Both the position numbers and the translations under genes were made by a program. This document shows, one piece after another, positions 7,937 through 17,470 of a DNA stretch of 64,000 nucleotides. Numbering within the stretch: position 1 is the first letter of the stretch; the number at the start of each line of letters is the position of its first letter. The notes below the pieces were generated by a model that saw only the letters and a list, made by a program, of their open reading frames with translations, did not search any database and had not been told where the DNA came from. The DNA lies in contig DXIX01000023.1 in NCBI GenBank assembly GCA_019112635.1, positions 84,485 through 148,484 of the forward strand, read 5' to 3'. The stretch is from Candidatus Blautia intestinigallinarum. Lineage in GTDB: Bacteria > Bacillota > Clostridia > Lachnospirales > Lachnospiraceae.

Positions 7937-10431
7937 TGTTTGAGAATTCCAACAAAGATGTGCTAAGAGAGCTGAGTCAGGACAATTACCGTTCCCACAA
8001 GATGCGTAACCGGCTGGCAATTTTGGCAGTCATCCTGACCACGATCCTGATCACGGCCGTGCTCACTGTGGGAATCAGTGTGACTTCCACAATCCTGAAC
8101 TATGGAGAATCGGCCCCCGGACCGGGAAGCATCGGAAGCATCACCGGAACAGAAGAAACCAGGGATCAGATTCGCAGACTCCCCCATGTGGTACACGCGG
8201 ACTATATTGAAAAGTGCAGCAGTGCGCCTCTTCGCAATCAGGAATTCTCGGGGATGAGTGTCTATCTGATGGCGGCGGAGCAAAGCTATTATGATCACAA
8301 TTATGTGACCCTGGAGGAGGGGCATTTCCCCGAGAATCCCCAGGAGGTTATCCTGTCGGATAATATGATTGAGAAGCTAGGACTGAAAGAACCTGTGATC
8401 GGACAGCAGGTGACCTTGCAGATGGCGATTCTGGAGGGAGGAGAGACTGTGGAGAGGGAATTTACCTTCACGGTCTGCGGCTATTTTAAAAATCCGCTGA
8501 TCGCCATCGAGGATATCTATGATGAGATCTATACCAGTATGGATTTCATTCCCACCTACAATCCGGAACTGGAAGGGAGCAGCCAGCAGATCTATGTGAG
8601 TGTGGATGATCTGAATCCGTTCCTTCTGAAAACGGATGTGACAGAAAAACTGGCACAGATTGCAGATGCGGTGGGAGAGGGATTTGGAACCAAGTATACT
8701 TCCACCATGGGAGACTTATTGTTCGGTATCATTCCGGCAGGATTTTTTGTGCTCTTCATCATCCTGAGCGGCTATTTCCTGATTTATAATGTGTTCTATC
8801 TGTCCATCACCAATGATATCCGTTGGTTTGGAATGTTAAAAACTTTGGGGACCACGGCTGGACAGCTGAAAAAGATTCTGATGAGCCAGATCCGCAGACT
8901 GTCTGTCTGGGGAATCTGTATCGGTGTGTGCGTCGGCTATGTGGTGGGAAATTATCTGGCGCCGGGAATCATGGCAGATACCATCTACGGCCAGTTCTAC
9001 AAAGCGCCGAATATGATTCTGATCTTCATCCTGGGAGCGCTGTTTTCCTGGATTACCGTGTATATCAGTGCACACCGCTCTCTGAAACTGGCGTCCAAGA
9101 TCTCCCCGGTGGAGGCGGCAAATTACACACCGAAGAAACGAAAGAATCTTTTTACCATTATTTCCTTTGCCTTAAGCGGAATCATGTTTATGGCAGCGGC
9201 GAATGTGACCCTTGGGTATTCTGTGGAACGCATGGTGGATCGCTACAATATGGATGACATGACGATCATGCACAAGGCATCCTACTGGTGGCAGGAAGAG
9301 CCTTATCAGCCGATTCAGACCCGGACAGTAAAAGAAATTTCAAAGCTCCCCTTTGTGAAATCCGTGGATTTGATCTATATGGGCAGAAGTATGGATTATG
9401 AGATTTCTTTTAACGGAGGAGTCCAGTATGAGGAATCCCTGGCAGAGTTTAAAATGGACGGATCCATGGGGAAAATCTCACGAAATTTGAAAAAAAGCGG
9501 ATATCTTTTGGATGATTCTTTTAACAGCGAGAGAAATTCCGTGAAAATGCATATCCGGGGACTCTCGGCAGAACGCTTGATGAGACAGATTCCCTACATG
9601 GCCATTCGAGAGGGGAAATTCGATGAGGAAAAGTTTGCCACGGGAGACTATCTGGTCTGGGTACTTCAGTCAGGACAGACGGCAGATGAGGTGGGAATTC
9701 ATGCGGGAGATACCCTCCCGGTGTCGGTTTATGATGAAAAAAGAGACACCTGGCATACCAAAGATTTGACGATACTTGCGGTGGCTGAGGATGTGGACAT
9801 GTTCGGGGTGAATGATTTGAGTTCCTCAGATATGGCAGTGTCCACAAAGACCTTCCAGGAGCTTTTTCCCGACTATGAGACTATGATCAGCAAGATACAG
9901 ATTCAGACGGATGGGGAAATTACACCAGAAGAGTCAAAACAGATCACAGCCATCTATGAACAGGAGCACTCCACGCAGCTTCAGGCGCAGGATCGTGCTT
10001 CCACAAGAGAGAGCTTTGGCAGTCAGAAGCAGACCATGTCTTTGGTGGGCATGTTCCTGGCATCCCTCTTTGGGATCATTGGAATCTCCAATATGGTGAA
10101 CACCATCACTTCGGATATCTTTTCGAGAAAAATAGAACTGGCAGCCATGCAGTCCATTGGAATGACGAAAAAACAACTCTGGTGGATGTTATTTGTTCAG
10201 GCTTTGCGGTTCAGCATGCTCTCTGTGGTCATCATGCTCCCTGTGGGCAGTGTGCTCGCCTACTATCTTGCCCAGAATCCGATATTCACTGGATTCAGCC
10301 TTCGGGTCTATCTGTTCAGCACTACGCTTTTGGTACTGGCGGTGGTTGGGCTGTGTATGGTTCTGATCTCCATTCTGGTGCATGTGCTGAATCAGAAATC
10401 AGTGGTTGAAAGATTGCGGGAAATTGAGTAA
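7936..10431 (+). CDS. FtsX-family ABC transporter permease, large
   Basis: About 831 residues. One transmembrane helix lies near residues 27-48, then a large extracellular domain, three helices around residues 262-370, further segments near 400-430, a second extracellular domain and three C-terminal helices (about 700-815). Two FtsX/MacB-type permease blocks are therefore present in one chain. The start ATG (7936) overlaps the stop of the ATPase by one base; a GTG at 7933 is possible and would add one residue. GGGAGG lies just upstream. The extracellular domains are probably the substrate or effector contact site. Function by context: export or resistance pump regulated by the downstream kinase/regulator pair. 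Confidence 0.88.
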   Translation: MFENSNKDVLRELSQDNYRSHKMRNRLAILAVILTTILITAVLTVGISVTSTILNYGESAPGPGSIGSITGTEETRDQIRRLPHVVHADYIEKCSSAPLRNQEFSGMSVYLMAAEQSYYDHNYVTLEEGHFPENPQEVILSDNMIEKLGLKEPVIGQQVTLQMAILEGGETVEREFTFTVCGYFKNPLIAIEDIYDEIYTSMDFIPTYNPELEGSSQQIYVSVDDLNPFLLKTDVTEKLAQIADAVGEGFGTKYTSTMGDLLFGIIPAGFFVLFIILSGYFLIYNVFYLSITNDIRWFGMLKTLGTTAGQLKKILMSQIRRLSVWGICIGVCVGYVVGNYLAPGIMADTIYGQFYKAPNMILIFILGALFSWITVYISAHRSLKLASKISPVEAANYTPKKRKNLFTIISFALSGIMFMAAANVTLGYSVERMVDRYNMDDMTIMHKASYWWQEEPYQPIQTRTVKEISKLPFVKSVDLIYMGRSMDYEISFNGGVQYEESLAEFKMDGSMGKISRNLKKSGYLLDDSFNSERNSVKMHIRGLSAERLMRQIPYMAIREGKFDEEKFATGDYLVWVLQSGQTADEVGIHAGDTLPVSVYDEKRDTWHTKDLTILAVAEDVDMFGVNDLSSSDMAVSTKTFQELFPDYETMISKIQIQTDGEITPEESKQITAIYEQEHSTQLQAQDRASTRESFGSQKQTMSLVGMFLASLFGIIGISNMVNTITSDIFSRKIELAAMQSIGMTKKQLWWMLFVQALRFSMLSVVIMLPVGSVLAYYLAQNPIFTGFSLRVYLFSTTLLVLAVVGLCMVLISILVHVLNQKSVVERLREIE

Positions 10432-10488
10432 AATCTCAGGTGAGTGATATCACGAAAGTGAAATTTTGATTGAGCCGGAGTCAGTAAT

Positions 10489-11556
10489 ATGCAAAATAAA
10501 ATTGAGAAAACGGTTTTCTATATCTGTCTGGCAGAGGTCCTTCTTGGAGGAGGGGCCTTTTGCCTTGTGTGGAAGTTTCCGGGAGGGGCACCGCTGTTCC
10601 TTCTGGTTTTTCTGGTGTCTGTTCTTGGGACGACAATGCTGGGATTTCGCAGAGTCCGTAACCAGGTGAATCATGTTATGGAACTGGTGGATGACACCAT
10701 TGAGCAGTTGATTCTCCATCACGAGTGCAGTCATTTTCCTGAGAATGAAGACAGTCTTCTGGGAAAGTTTCAAAGTCAGATCATCAAGCTGCATCAGATC
10801 CTCCTCTCCTACGAGGAGAGGGAGCGGCTTCGAAGAGAGCAGATGGAGCAGTCCATCAGTGATCTGGTTCACCAGATCAACACCCCCATCTCCAACCTGA
10901 AAATCTATGCGGAATTTCTGAACCAGCCAGATTTGGGAGAGGAGGAGAGAATTCTCTTTGGAAAAAACATTCTCAGCCAGGCGAGGAAGCTGGAATGGCT
11001 GGGAGAGGGATTCGGGAAGCTTTCCCGGCTGGAACAGGGAATCATTCAGCTTCATCCGGCGATGCAGCCGGTGATCGGACCGCTTCTGTCTGCCATTGAT
11101 GAGGTGACGCCGAAAGCTTTGCAGAACGGAAATGAGATTCAGCTTCAGGCAGACCAGCACCTGGAGGCCTGGATGGATCCCAAATGGACGGAGGAGGTGT
11201 TCTTTAATCTTCTGGACAACGGCACAAAATACAGCAGCCCGGGGACACCGATCCTGATCCAGGTGGAAAAGTATGAGATGCATGTGAAAATTTCCGTGAC
11301 AACGCAGGGAAATCTTCCGGGGAAAGAGGAGATTCCCCGATTGTTTCAACGCTTTTACCGGGGAGCTTCCTCCCAGGGAAGAGAAGGCGTGGGACTTGGA
11401 CTGTACCTGGTAAGAGAGATTGTCAGACAGCAAAACGGCTATCTGAAAACCAGCCTTCATCCCCCGGGAAGCCTTACGTTCTCTGTGTTTTTGAGAAATG
11501 AACCGGTGACGGACAGGACAGGAGGAGCGAAAGATGACACGTATTTTACTCATTGA
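10489..11556 (+). CDS. Sensor histidine kinase, intramembrane-sensing type
   Basis: 355 residues. Two closely spaced N-terminal membrane helices (about residues 10-27 and 33-52) have almost no extracellular loop, which is the topology of BceS-type kinases that sense through their transporter partner. The H-box is SDLVHQINTPISNLKIY (His ~128) and the ATPase part has FFNLLDNGTKYS (N-box) and GVGLGLYLVREI (G-box). It lies 57 bases after the permease; that gap holds a palindrome GTGATATCAC (10444-10453) of unknown meaning. It overlaps the regulator gene by 23 bases. The signal is most likely conveyed by the adjacent ABC transporter (inference). Confidence 0.9.
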   Translation: MQNKIEKTVFYICLAEVLLGGGAFCLVWKFPGGAPLFLLVFLVSVLGTTMLGFRRVRNQVNHVMELVDDTIEQLILHHECSHFPENEDSLLGKFQSQIIKLHQILLSYEERERLRREQMEQSISDLVHQINTPISNLKIYAEFLNQPDLGEEERILFGKNILSQARKLEWLGEGFGKLSRLEQGIIQLHPAMQPVIGPLLSAIDEVTPKALQNGNEIQLQADQHLEAWMDPKWTEEVFFNLLDNGTKYSSPGTPILIQVEKYEMHVKISVTTQGNLPGKEEIPRLFQRFYRGASSQGREGVGLGLYLVREIVRQQNGYLKTSLHPPGSLTFSVFLRNEPVTDRTGGAKDDTYFTH

Positions 11557-12208
11557 AGATGATGTGATGCTGAATCAGGGGATTGCCTATGCCCTGAAAA
11601 AAGAAGGATACCTGGTATATGAAGCCTACTCCCTGGAACAGGCCTGGATGGGTGTGAACGAGGTTCCCTCCCTGATTCTTCTGGATATCAATCTGCCGGA
11701 CGGAGACGGGCGGAAATTCTTAAGAGAGCTGCGGGCGAAGAATCCGGTTCCGGTGATTTTTCTCACAGCCCGGGACAGTGAGAAGGATATGCTCGCCGGA
11801 TATGACGCCGGATGCGACGATTACATCACCAAGCCTTTCTCCATTCCTGTGCTGTTGCGTAAGATTCAGAGTCTTCTGAGGCGGACGCACAGCCAGAACA
11901 GCGAATTGTATTACCAGGGAGATCTGGTCTATGATTTTGGAGGGAAAGTTCTGACAATCTCAGGAGAGCCGGTGAAGCTCACAGCCACAGAGACCAGGCT
12001 TTTGGAGTATTTTCTGCGGAACCGGGGACAGGTTCTGACCCGGGAGCAGATTCTGGAGAAAGTGTGGGATCATTATGAAAATTTTGTGGATGAGAAGACT
12101 TTGAATGTCAATGTGCGAAGACTCAGAGAGAAGATTGAGAAAGATCCCAGAAACCCTATGTATATCGGAACGGTGTTCGGGTTCGGATACAAGTGGAAGG
12201 AAGGGTGA
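11534..12208 (+). CDS. OmpR/PhoB-family response regulator
   Basis: 224 residues. Receiver domain (1-~115) with the acidic pair in LLIEDD, phosphoacceptor aspartate in LILLDINLPDGDG (Asp ~52) and lysine in DDYITKPFS. The C-terminal winged helix domain (about 125-222) ends in the typical VFGFGYKW. The start overlaps the kinase gene by 23 bases; GGAGG lies upstream. It probably controls the ABC transporter operon it belongs to. Confidence 0.93.
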   Translation: MTRILLIEDDVMLNQGIAYALKKEGYLVYEAYSLEQAWMGVNEVPSLILLDINLPDGDGRKFLRELRAKNPVPVIFLTARDSEKDMLAGYDAGCDDYITKPFSIPVLLRKIQSLLRRTHSQNSELYYQGDLVYDFGGKVLTISGEPVKLTATETRLLEYFLRNRGQVLTREQILEKVWDHYENFVDEKTLNVNVRRLREKIEKDPRNPMYIGTVFGFGYKWKEG

Positions 12209-12227
12209 CAAGGGTTCGAATAGATGT

Positions 12228-12256
12228 TTGCATTTTCAGACGGTGTATGCTATGAT
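12228..12256 (+). promoter_or_regulatory. Promoter for the NusG-II/Gx/ruvAB operon
   Basis: TTGCAT (12228-12233), 17-base spacer, TATGAT (12251-12256), 29 bases before the ATG at 12286. A good sigma-A match that separates this operon from the preceding regulator gene. Confidence 0.65.
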
Positions 12257-12285
12257 AATTCCAATTACGGGCCAAGGAGCTAAGA

Positions 12286-12645
12286 ATGAAGAAGAGAGAT
12301 TTTTTGCTGATCGCCGGAATCCTGGTGATTGCCTGTGCGGCATTTTTGCTGCGGGGCGTCTTTTCCGGGGAGCACCATCAAATCCGTATTACTGTGGACG
12401 GAGAGATTTATGGAACTTACTCTCTGGATGAGGATCAGACGATCAGAATCAACGATACCAATACATGCAGAATTGAGAATGGAACTGCCCGGATGATTCA
12501 GGCAGACTGTCCGGATCATCTCTGTATGAAGCAGAATCCCGTGGATAAAAACGGAGGGACCATTACCTGTCTTCCCAATCGAGTGGTCATTGAAGCCGTG
12601 GGAGGAAAGGATGATGTGGATATTATGGTGAGTGCGATATGGTGA
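12286..12645 (+). CDS. NusG domain II-containing exported protein
   Basis: 119 residues. An N-terminal hydrophobic helix (about 5-25) is followed by a small beta-rich domain of the NusG_II type (IRITVDGEIYGTYSL; then CPDHLCMKQNPVDKNGGTITCLPN). The CxDxxC pattern and the C-terminal CLPNR are conserved in this family of anchored proteins, often found with Gx transporters and RNF or flavin-transfer genes. AAGGAG precedes the ATG. The stop overlaps the next gene by 7 bases. Molecular role unknown. Confidence 0.85.
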   Translation: MKKRDFLLIAGILVIACAAFLLRGVFSGEHHQIRITVDGEIYGTYSLDEDQTIRINDTNTCRIENGTARMIQADCPDHLCMKQNPVDKNGGTITCLPNRVVIEAVGGKDDVDIMVSAIW

Positions 12646-13133
12646 GAAAGTCGGCGTTTATGGGTTTATTCGCGGCGCTTGCGATTATACTGGGCTATGT
12701 GGAGACTTTTTTCCCCCTCTTTGTGGGAGTACCTGGCGTGAAGCTGGGACTGGCGAACCTGGCGGTGGTCTTTGTTCTGGAGATCTACAGCTGGAAAGAG
12801 GCAGCAGCCATATCCGTGGTGCGTATTTTTGTGATTGGATTTTTGTTCGGCAATCTTTTTGGGATTGCCTACAGTCTGGCCGGAGCTGCCCTCAGCATGC
12901 TGGTGATGGTGCTCTGCCGCCGGGTGGACGGATTCAGTGTGGTGGGTGTCAGTATCGCAGGAGGTGTCAGCCACAACATCGGTCAGCTTTTGGTCGCCAT
13001 GGCAATTGTAGAGAATTTAAGCCTGATGTACTATCTGCCGGTGCTCCTGGTATCGGGTGTGGTGACGGGCTTTCTGATCGGGATTGTCTGTCGGCAAGTA
13101 TTACATAGAATAGGAATGGTGTTTCGTCAATGA
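12639..13133 (+). CDS. Gx transporter family membrane protein
   Basis: 164-residue, highly hydrophobic protein with about five membrane segments, including a GVPGVKLGLANLAVVF motif near residue 30. This family was first called heptaprenyl diphosphate synthase component I, but its sequence is that of an ECF-S-like or Gx transporter. It overlaps the NusG_II gene and its stop overlaps the ruvA start (ATGA), so the four genes 12286-14736 are probably one transcript. Substrate unknown. Confidence 0.82.
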   Translation: MVRKSAFMGLFAALAIILGYVETFFPLFVGVPGVKLGLANLAVVFVLEIYSWKEAAAISVVRIFVIGFLFGNLFGIAYSLAGAALSMLVMVLCRRVDGFSVVGVSIAGGVSHNIGQLLVAMAIVENLSLMYYLPVLLVSGVVTGFLIGIVCRQVLHRIGMVFRQ

Positions 13134-13732
13134 TAGCGTTTATCAAGGGAATTTTGGCAGATATGGATGAGTCCGGAGTTGTTCTGGAGAGAGACGGAAT
13201 CGGATATGAGATTTTCACTCCGATGAACGAACGGATGGAGAGCCTCTGTGAAGGACAGGAATTGAAGCTGTATACCTATCTCCATGTGCGGGAGGATCTT
13301 CTTCAGCTCTATGGATTTCTGGAAAAGGATGATCTGGAAATGTTCCGGCTGCTTCTCGGAGTGAATGGCGTAGGGCCGAAGGTTGCCCTGGGAATTCTGA
13401 CGGCGGTCACGGCAGATGAACTGAGATTTGCTGTTCTGTCTGAGGATGTGAAGACCATCGCGAAGGCTCCGGGGATCGGCAGAAAGACAGCGCAGAAGAT
13501 GATTTTGGAACTTCGGGATAAGGTGAGCCTTTCAGATGCCTTTGAGAAGAAACTGGAGCGGGGAGCGAAGACCGAAGAGGCAGCTTGCGCCGATGCACGC
13601 AAGGAGGCGGCGGAGGCGCTGACTGCTCTCGGATACGGAAGCACGGAGGCACTGAGAGCTGTCCGCAAAGTGGATGGCTGGGAGAATATGGATGTGGAGA
13701 CTCTGCTGAAAGCAGCGTTGAAGAATATGTGA
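13130..13732 (+). CDS. ruvA: RuvA, Holliday junction branch migration protein
   Basis: 200 residues. N-terminal OB-fold (MIAFIKGILADMDESGVVL), central helix-hairpin-helix region (LLGVNGVGPKVALGIL and APGIGRKTAQKMILEL), and a C-terminal three-helix domain (from ~150) that contacts RuvB. RuvA tetramers bind the four-way junction and load RuvB. ATGA overlap with the preceding gene and 11 bases to ruvB. Confidence 0.97.
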   Translation: MIAFIKGILADMDESGVVLERDGIGYEIFTPMNERMESLCEGQELKLYTYLHVREDLLQLYGFLEKDDLEMFRLLLGVNGVGPKVALGILTAVTADELRFAVLSEDVKTIAKAPGIGRKTAQKMILELRDKVSLSDAFEKKLERGAKTEEAACADARKEAAEALTALGYGSTEALRAVRKVDGWENMDVETLLKAALKNM

Positions 13733-13743
13733 TGGGATGACAG

Positions 13744-14736
13744 ATGGAAAAGAGAATCATAACAACAGATGTGATTGAGGAGGACCTCCGGCTGGAGGGA
13801 AGCTTAAGACCTCAGTCCCTGGATGAATATGTGGGACAGGAGAAGATTAAGAAGACGTTGAAAATTTATATACAGGCAGCCCGCCAGAGAGGAGATGTGC
13901 TGGATCACGTTCTTTTTTACGGACCGCCCGGACTGGGAAAGACAACCCTTGCCGGGATTATCGCCAATGAGATGGGTGTGAACCTGAAGGTGACATCCGG
14001 GCCTGCCATTGAGCGTCCCGGGGAGATGGCAGCCATTTTGAACAATCTCCAGGAGGGGGATGTTCTGTTTGTGGATGAGATTCACCGCCTGAACAGGCAG
14101 GTGGAGGAAGTACTCTACCCGGCCATGGAAGATTATGCGATTGATATCATGATTGGAAAAGGCGCGTCCGCCAGATCGATCCGTCTGGATCTGCCTAAGT
14201 TCACCTTAGTGGGCGCCACGACAAGGGCAGGACTTCTGACGGCTCCCCTGCGTGACCGTTTCGGAGTGATGCATCATCTGGAATTCTACACGGTGCCGGA
14301 GCTGACAACGATTATTTTAAGATCAGCACAGGTGCTGGATGTGGAGATTGATGCCAAGGGCGCCAAGGAGATCGCGCGGCGTTCAAGGGGTACCCCCCGT
14401 CTGGCCAACCGGCTTCTGAAGAGGGTGAGAGATTTCGCCCAGGTGAAATATGACGGCAAGATCACACCGAAGGTGGCTGGATTTGCCCTGGATCTTCTGG
14501 AGGTGGATCAGTACGGGCTTGACCAGGTGGACCGGAGAATTTTGAGAACCTTGATTGTCAATTTCAATGGCGGCCCGGTGGGAATTGAGAGTCTGGCGGC
14601 GTCAGTGGGAGAAGATGCTGGGACTGTGGAGGATGTCTACGAGCCTTATCTTCTGCAAAATGGATTTCTCAGCCGGACACCGAGGGGAAGAATGGCCACG
14701 GAACTGGCGTACAAACATCTGGGGCTGGAGAAATAA
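13744..14736 (+). CDS. ruvB: RuvB, Holliday junction ATP-dependent helicase
   Basis: 330 residues, normal length. Walker [13 protein letters not shown] (residues ~60-71), Walker B FVDEIHRL (~106-113), sensor GATTRAG (~157) and the C-terminal winged helix with RTPRGRMAT. It forms the hexameric motor of branch migration with RuvA. Confidence 0.98.
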   Translation: MEKRIITTDVIEEDLRLEGSLRPQSLDEYVGQEKIKKTLKIYIQAARQRGDVLDHVLFYGPPGLGKTTLAGIIANEMGVNLKVTSGPAIERPGEMAAILNNLQEGDVLFVDEIHRLNRQVEEVLYPAMEDYAIDIMIGKGASARSIRLDLPKFTLVGATTRAGLLTAPLRDRFGVMHHLEFYTVPELTTIILRSAQVLDVEIDAKGAKEIARRSRGTPRLANRLLKRVRDFAQVKYDGKITPKVAGFALDLLEVDQYGLDQVDRRILRTLIVNFNGGPVGIESLAASVGEDAGTVEDVYEPYLLQNGFLSRTPRGRMATELAYKHLGLEK

Positions 14737-14739
14737 CTG

Positions 14740-14767
14740 TTGTTTTTTGACAAATTTCGATTATAAT
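14740..14767 (+). promoter_or_regulatory. Putative promoter for zapA
   Basis: TTGTTT (14740-14745), 16-base spacer, TATAAT (14762-14767), about 70 bases before the zapA ATG. The -10 is perfect and the -35 is partial. Confidence 0.5.
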
Positions 14768-14838
14768 AAAGAAGAAGGCCTGGCAATGGAGGGATGCTTC
14801 CTTGTCAAAAGAAGAAAGAACCACAGGAGGCTTGTACT

Positions 14839-15249
14839 ATGGCAACAAAAAATACGGCGCAAGTGCTGATCGGCGGTAAAATTATCACATTGAGCGGTTA
14901 CGAGACAGAGGAGTATCTGCAGAAAGTGGCTACTTATATGAATAATAAGCTGGCAGAGCTGAGTGAGATTCCAGGATATTCTCATCAGCCGATGGAGACA
15001 AAACACACTCTGCTCTCTTTGAACATTGCCGATGACTACTTCAAGGCAAAGAAACAGGCGGAGATCTATGAACAGGATCTTCAGCAGAAAGATAAGGAAA
15101 TGTATGATCTGAAACATGAATTGATTTCCCTTCAGGTTCAGATTGAAAACAGTAAAAAAGAAGAGGGAAATATGGATGAGGAGAAAGCCCGGCTGGAGGG
15201 AAAGATTGCCGAGCTTGAGAAAGAATTGAACGAGTTGTTAAATGAATAA
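14839..15249 (+). CDS. zapA: ZapA-like cell division protein
   Basis: 136 residues. The N-terminal domain (KNTAQVLIGGKIITLSGYETEE) is the ZapA fold; after residue ~60 it turns into a long coiled coil rich in Glu/Lys, as in ZapA dimers. ZapA binds FtsZ and bundles protofilaments at the division ring. The start is the ATG at 14839 with AGGAGG (14825-14830); an upstream in-frame start at 14794 lacks support. A terminator follows. Confidence 0.85.
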   Translation: MATKNTAQVLIGGKIITLSGYETEEYLQKVATYMNNKLAELSEIPGYSHQPMETKHTLLSLNIADDYFKAKKQAEIYEQDLQQKDKEMYDLKHELISLQVQIENSKKEEGNMDEEKARLEGKIAELEKELNELLNE

Positions 15250-15258
15250 TTGAAGGGG

Positions 15259-15282
15259 GGATTGCTTCGGTAATCCTTTTTT
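15259..15282 (+). terminator. Terminator after zapA
   Basis: GGATTGC (15259-15265), loop TTCG, GTAATCC (15270-15276), then six T. A stable TTCG tetraloop hairpin with a U-tract. Confidence 0.85.
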
Positions 15283-15314
15283 CATTCATTAGAATTTTAC
15301 GGACGGGAGATACT

Positions 15315-17462
15315 ATGATCGAATTATTGGCACCTGCCGGTTCCCTGGAGAGCTTTTATGCGGCTCTGGACGCCGGCGCGGACGCAGTCTATGCCGGAGG
15401 GAGCCGTTTCGGGGCGAGGGCATATGCACAGAATTTTACTCAGGAAGAATTGATCCAGGCAATCCGCCATGCCCACAGCCGTGGGAAGAAGCTGTACCTG
15501 ACAGTGAATACACTCATGAAGAACCGGGAGATGGAGCGGGATTTTTTTGATTATCTGTCGCCTTACTATGAGGCAGGGCTGGACGCGGTGATTGTCCAGG
15601 ATTTCGGTGTGCTTCGATTTATTCAGAATTATTTTCCAGGGCTTCCGATTCACATCAGCACACAGATGACGGTGACGGGGCCGGCCTGCATGCGCTTTTT
15701 TGAGAAGCTCGGGCCGGTGGACCGGATTGTGCCTGCCAGGGAGCTGTCTCTGGAAGAGCTGCGGGCCATGAGGGAGGCGGGAAGCCTTGATATTGAGACT
15801 TTTATCCATGGGGCTTTGTGTTACAGTTATTCCGGACAGTGTCTGTTCAGCAGCATACTGGGAGGAAGGAGCGGAAATCGGGGCAGATGCGCCCAGCCCT
15901 GCCGCCTTCCCTACCAGGTGTCCGATGAAAGGCAGAAGCTTCGAGGATCCAGGAAGGATCTGTGCCCGCTCAGCCTGAAGGATATCTGTACACTGGATAT
16001 TCTTCTGCAGATTCTTGAGGCGGGGGTGACTTCCCTGAAAATCGAAGGGCGCATGAAGAAGAAAGAATATACCCAAGGGGTGGTGTCCATCTACCGGAAA
16101 TATCTGGATCAGTATCTGGAGAATCCGTCTGGATACCAGGTGGATCCCAAGGACAGGGAAACCTTGCTGGCGGTGTTCAACCGGGGCGGGTCCTGCGACG
16201 GATATTACCGCAGTCATAACGGACGGCATATGATGGCTTTTTCCAATGAGAAGAAGATTCAGGACACCAGGATTCAGATTATAAAAAATAAAGAAAAAGT
16301 TAAGGGCAATTTAATACTCTTTCCAGGGGATCCTGCTATACTGGAACTGGAATATCAAGGATGCAGGATTCAGGTCCGTCACGGCTGTGTGCAGAAGGCG
16401 ATCAGCCAGCCGGTGACCAGAGAGAGGATTCTCACACAGATGAGAAAGAGCGGGAACACCCCTTATGAGCTGGATCCTCTCCAGCTTGCCATGGGCGGAG
16501 AGATTTTTGTTCCGATGAGTGCCTTAAATGAGCTTCGCCGGGAAGGTCTTGCGAGGCTGGAAGAGAAGCTGGCGGATCAATACCGAAGAAGGCCGGCGGT
16601 GAAACCGGAGTTTTCCCGCCAAGGACCGAAGAAAAGAGAAAAGCTTCATGGGGCGGATGTGAAGTCTTCCCTTGCCTTTTATGCTTCCTGCGAGACGAAG
16701 GAGCAGTTTGCGGCCTGTGAGAAGAATCCCTTGATCAAAGGTATTTACGGTCCGTATCGGGAAGTCGCCGATTGTCTGAAGAGGGGAAATCCCCGGAAAA
16801 AAGAGTTGTATCTGATGTTTCCCCATGTGGAACGGATGGCGGACCGGGAGTTTTATACACGGCAGTTGTGCGAGAGCCTGGTTCAGGAGGGCCTCGCCGG
16901 ATTTCTGGTGCGCAGCCTGGAGAGTTTTTGCAGGCTGGAGGAGATGGGATTTGCGTCCCGGTGTGTGCTGGACAGCTCTATTTACACCTGGAATCGTTTT
17001 TCCCAGGAATTCTGGAGGGAGAGGAAGATCCTGCGGGACACCGTTCCTTTGGAGCTGAACGAAGGCGAGATCGCCCACCGCAGCAACGAGGAGAGCGAAC
17101 TGCTGATCTACGGATACCTGCCTTTGATGGTGTCGGCCCAGTGTGTCCGCAAGAATCTTGATAGATGCCGAAAAGACAATGGGCGGCTGTATCTGAAAGA
17201 CCGTTACGGAAAGGTATTTCCAGTGCAGTGCTACTGCGGCAGCTGTTATAATGTGATTTATAACAGTCTTCCTTACGGTCTGACAGAGGGGGCTGCTCAG
17301 GTGGAGAAGCTGGGTGTATCTGCTGTCCGCCTGTCTTTCACTGTGGAGGACGGAGCTCAGACGGAGGAGGTTCTGAGAAAATTTACAGGACTGTACCGGG
17401 ACGGCAAAAAGATGTCCGCGGGTAAACTGACCAAAGGACATTTGAAAAGAGGAGTAGAGTAG
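15315..17462 (+). CDS. U32 family peptidase / RNA-modification type protein
   Basis: 715 residues. The U32 signature ETFIHGALCYSYSGQC (residues ~160-175) with the downstream cysteines (RGRCAQPCR) identifies the family. The N-terminal part is a TIM-like barrel (LLAPAGSLESFYAALDAGAD). The C-terminal half carries a DUF3656-like region, with further cysteines (VQCYCGSCYNVIYNS) near residue 636. Some U32 members act in 23S rRNA hydroxylation (RlhA) or are collagenases; which applies here is not decided. ATG with GGGAGA upstream, followed 8 bases later by the ftsW-like gene. Confidence 0.88.
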   Translation: MIELLAPAGSLESFYAALDAGADAVYAGGSRFGARAYAQNFTQEELIQAIRHAHSRGKKLYLTVNTLMKNREMERDFFDYLSPYYEAGLDAVIVQDFGVLRFIQNYFPGLPIHISTQMTVTGPACMRFFEKLGPVDRIVPARELSLEELRAMREAGSLDIETFIHGALCYSYSGQCLFSSILGGRSGNRGRCAQPCRLPYQVSDERQKLRGSRKDLCPLSLKDICTLDILLQILEAGVTSLKIEGRMKKKEYTQGVVSIYRKYLDQYLENPSGYQVDPKDRETLLAVFNRGGSCDGYYRSHNGRHMMAFSNEKKIQDTRIQIIKNKEKVKGNLILFPGDPAILELEYQGCRIQVRHGCVQKAISQPVTRERILTQMRKSGNTPYELDPLQLAMGGEIFVPMSALNELRREGLARLEEKLADQYRRRPAVKPEFSRQGPKKREKLHGADVKSSLAFYASCETKEQFAACEKNPLIKGIYGPYREVADCLKRGNPRKKELYLMFPHVERMADREFYTRQLCESLVQEGLAGFLVRSLESFCRLEEMGFASRCVLDSSIYTWNRFSQEFWRERKILRDTVPLELNEGEIAHRSNEESELLIYGYLPLMVSAQCVRKNLDRCRKDNGRLYLKDRYGKVFPVQCYCGSCYNVIYNSLPYGLTEGAAQVEKLGVSAVRLSFTVEDGAQTEEVLRKFTGLYRDGKKMSAGKLTKGHLKRGVE

Positions 17463-17470
17463 GTGACATC

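Noticed and set aside
10450..11553. 367-codon open frame on the minus strand
   Set aside because: Antisense to the histidine kinase gene, which has intact H, N and G boxes.
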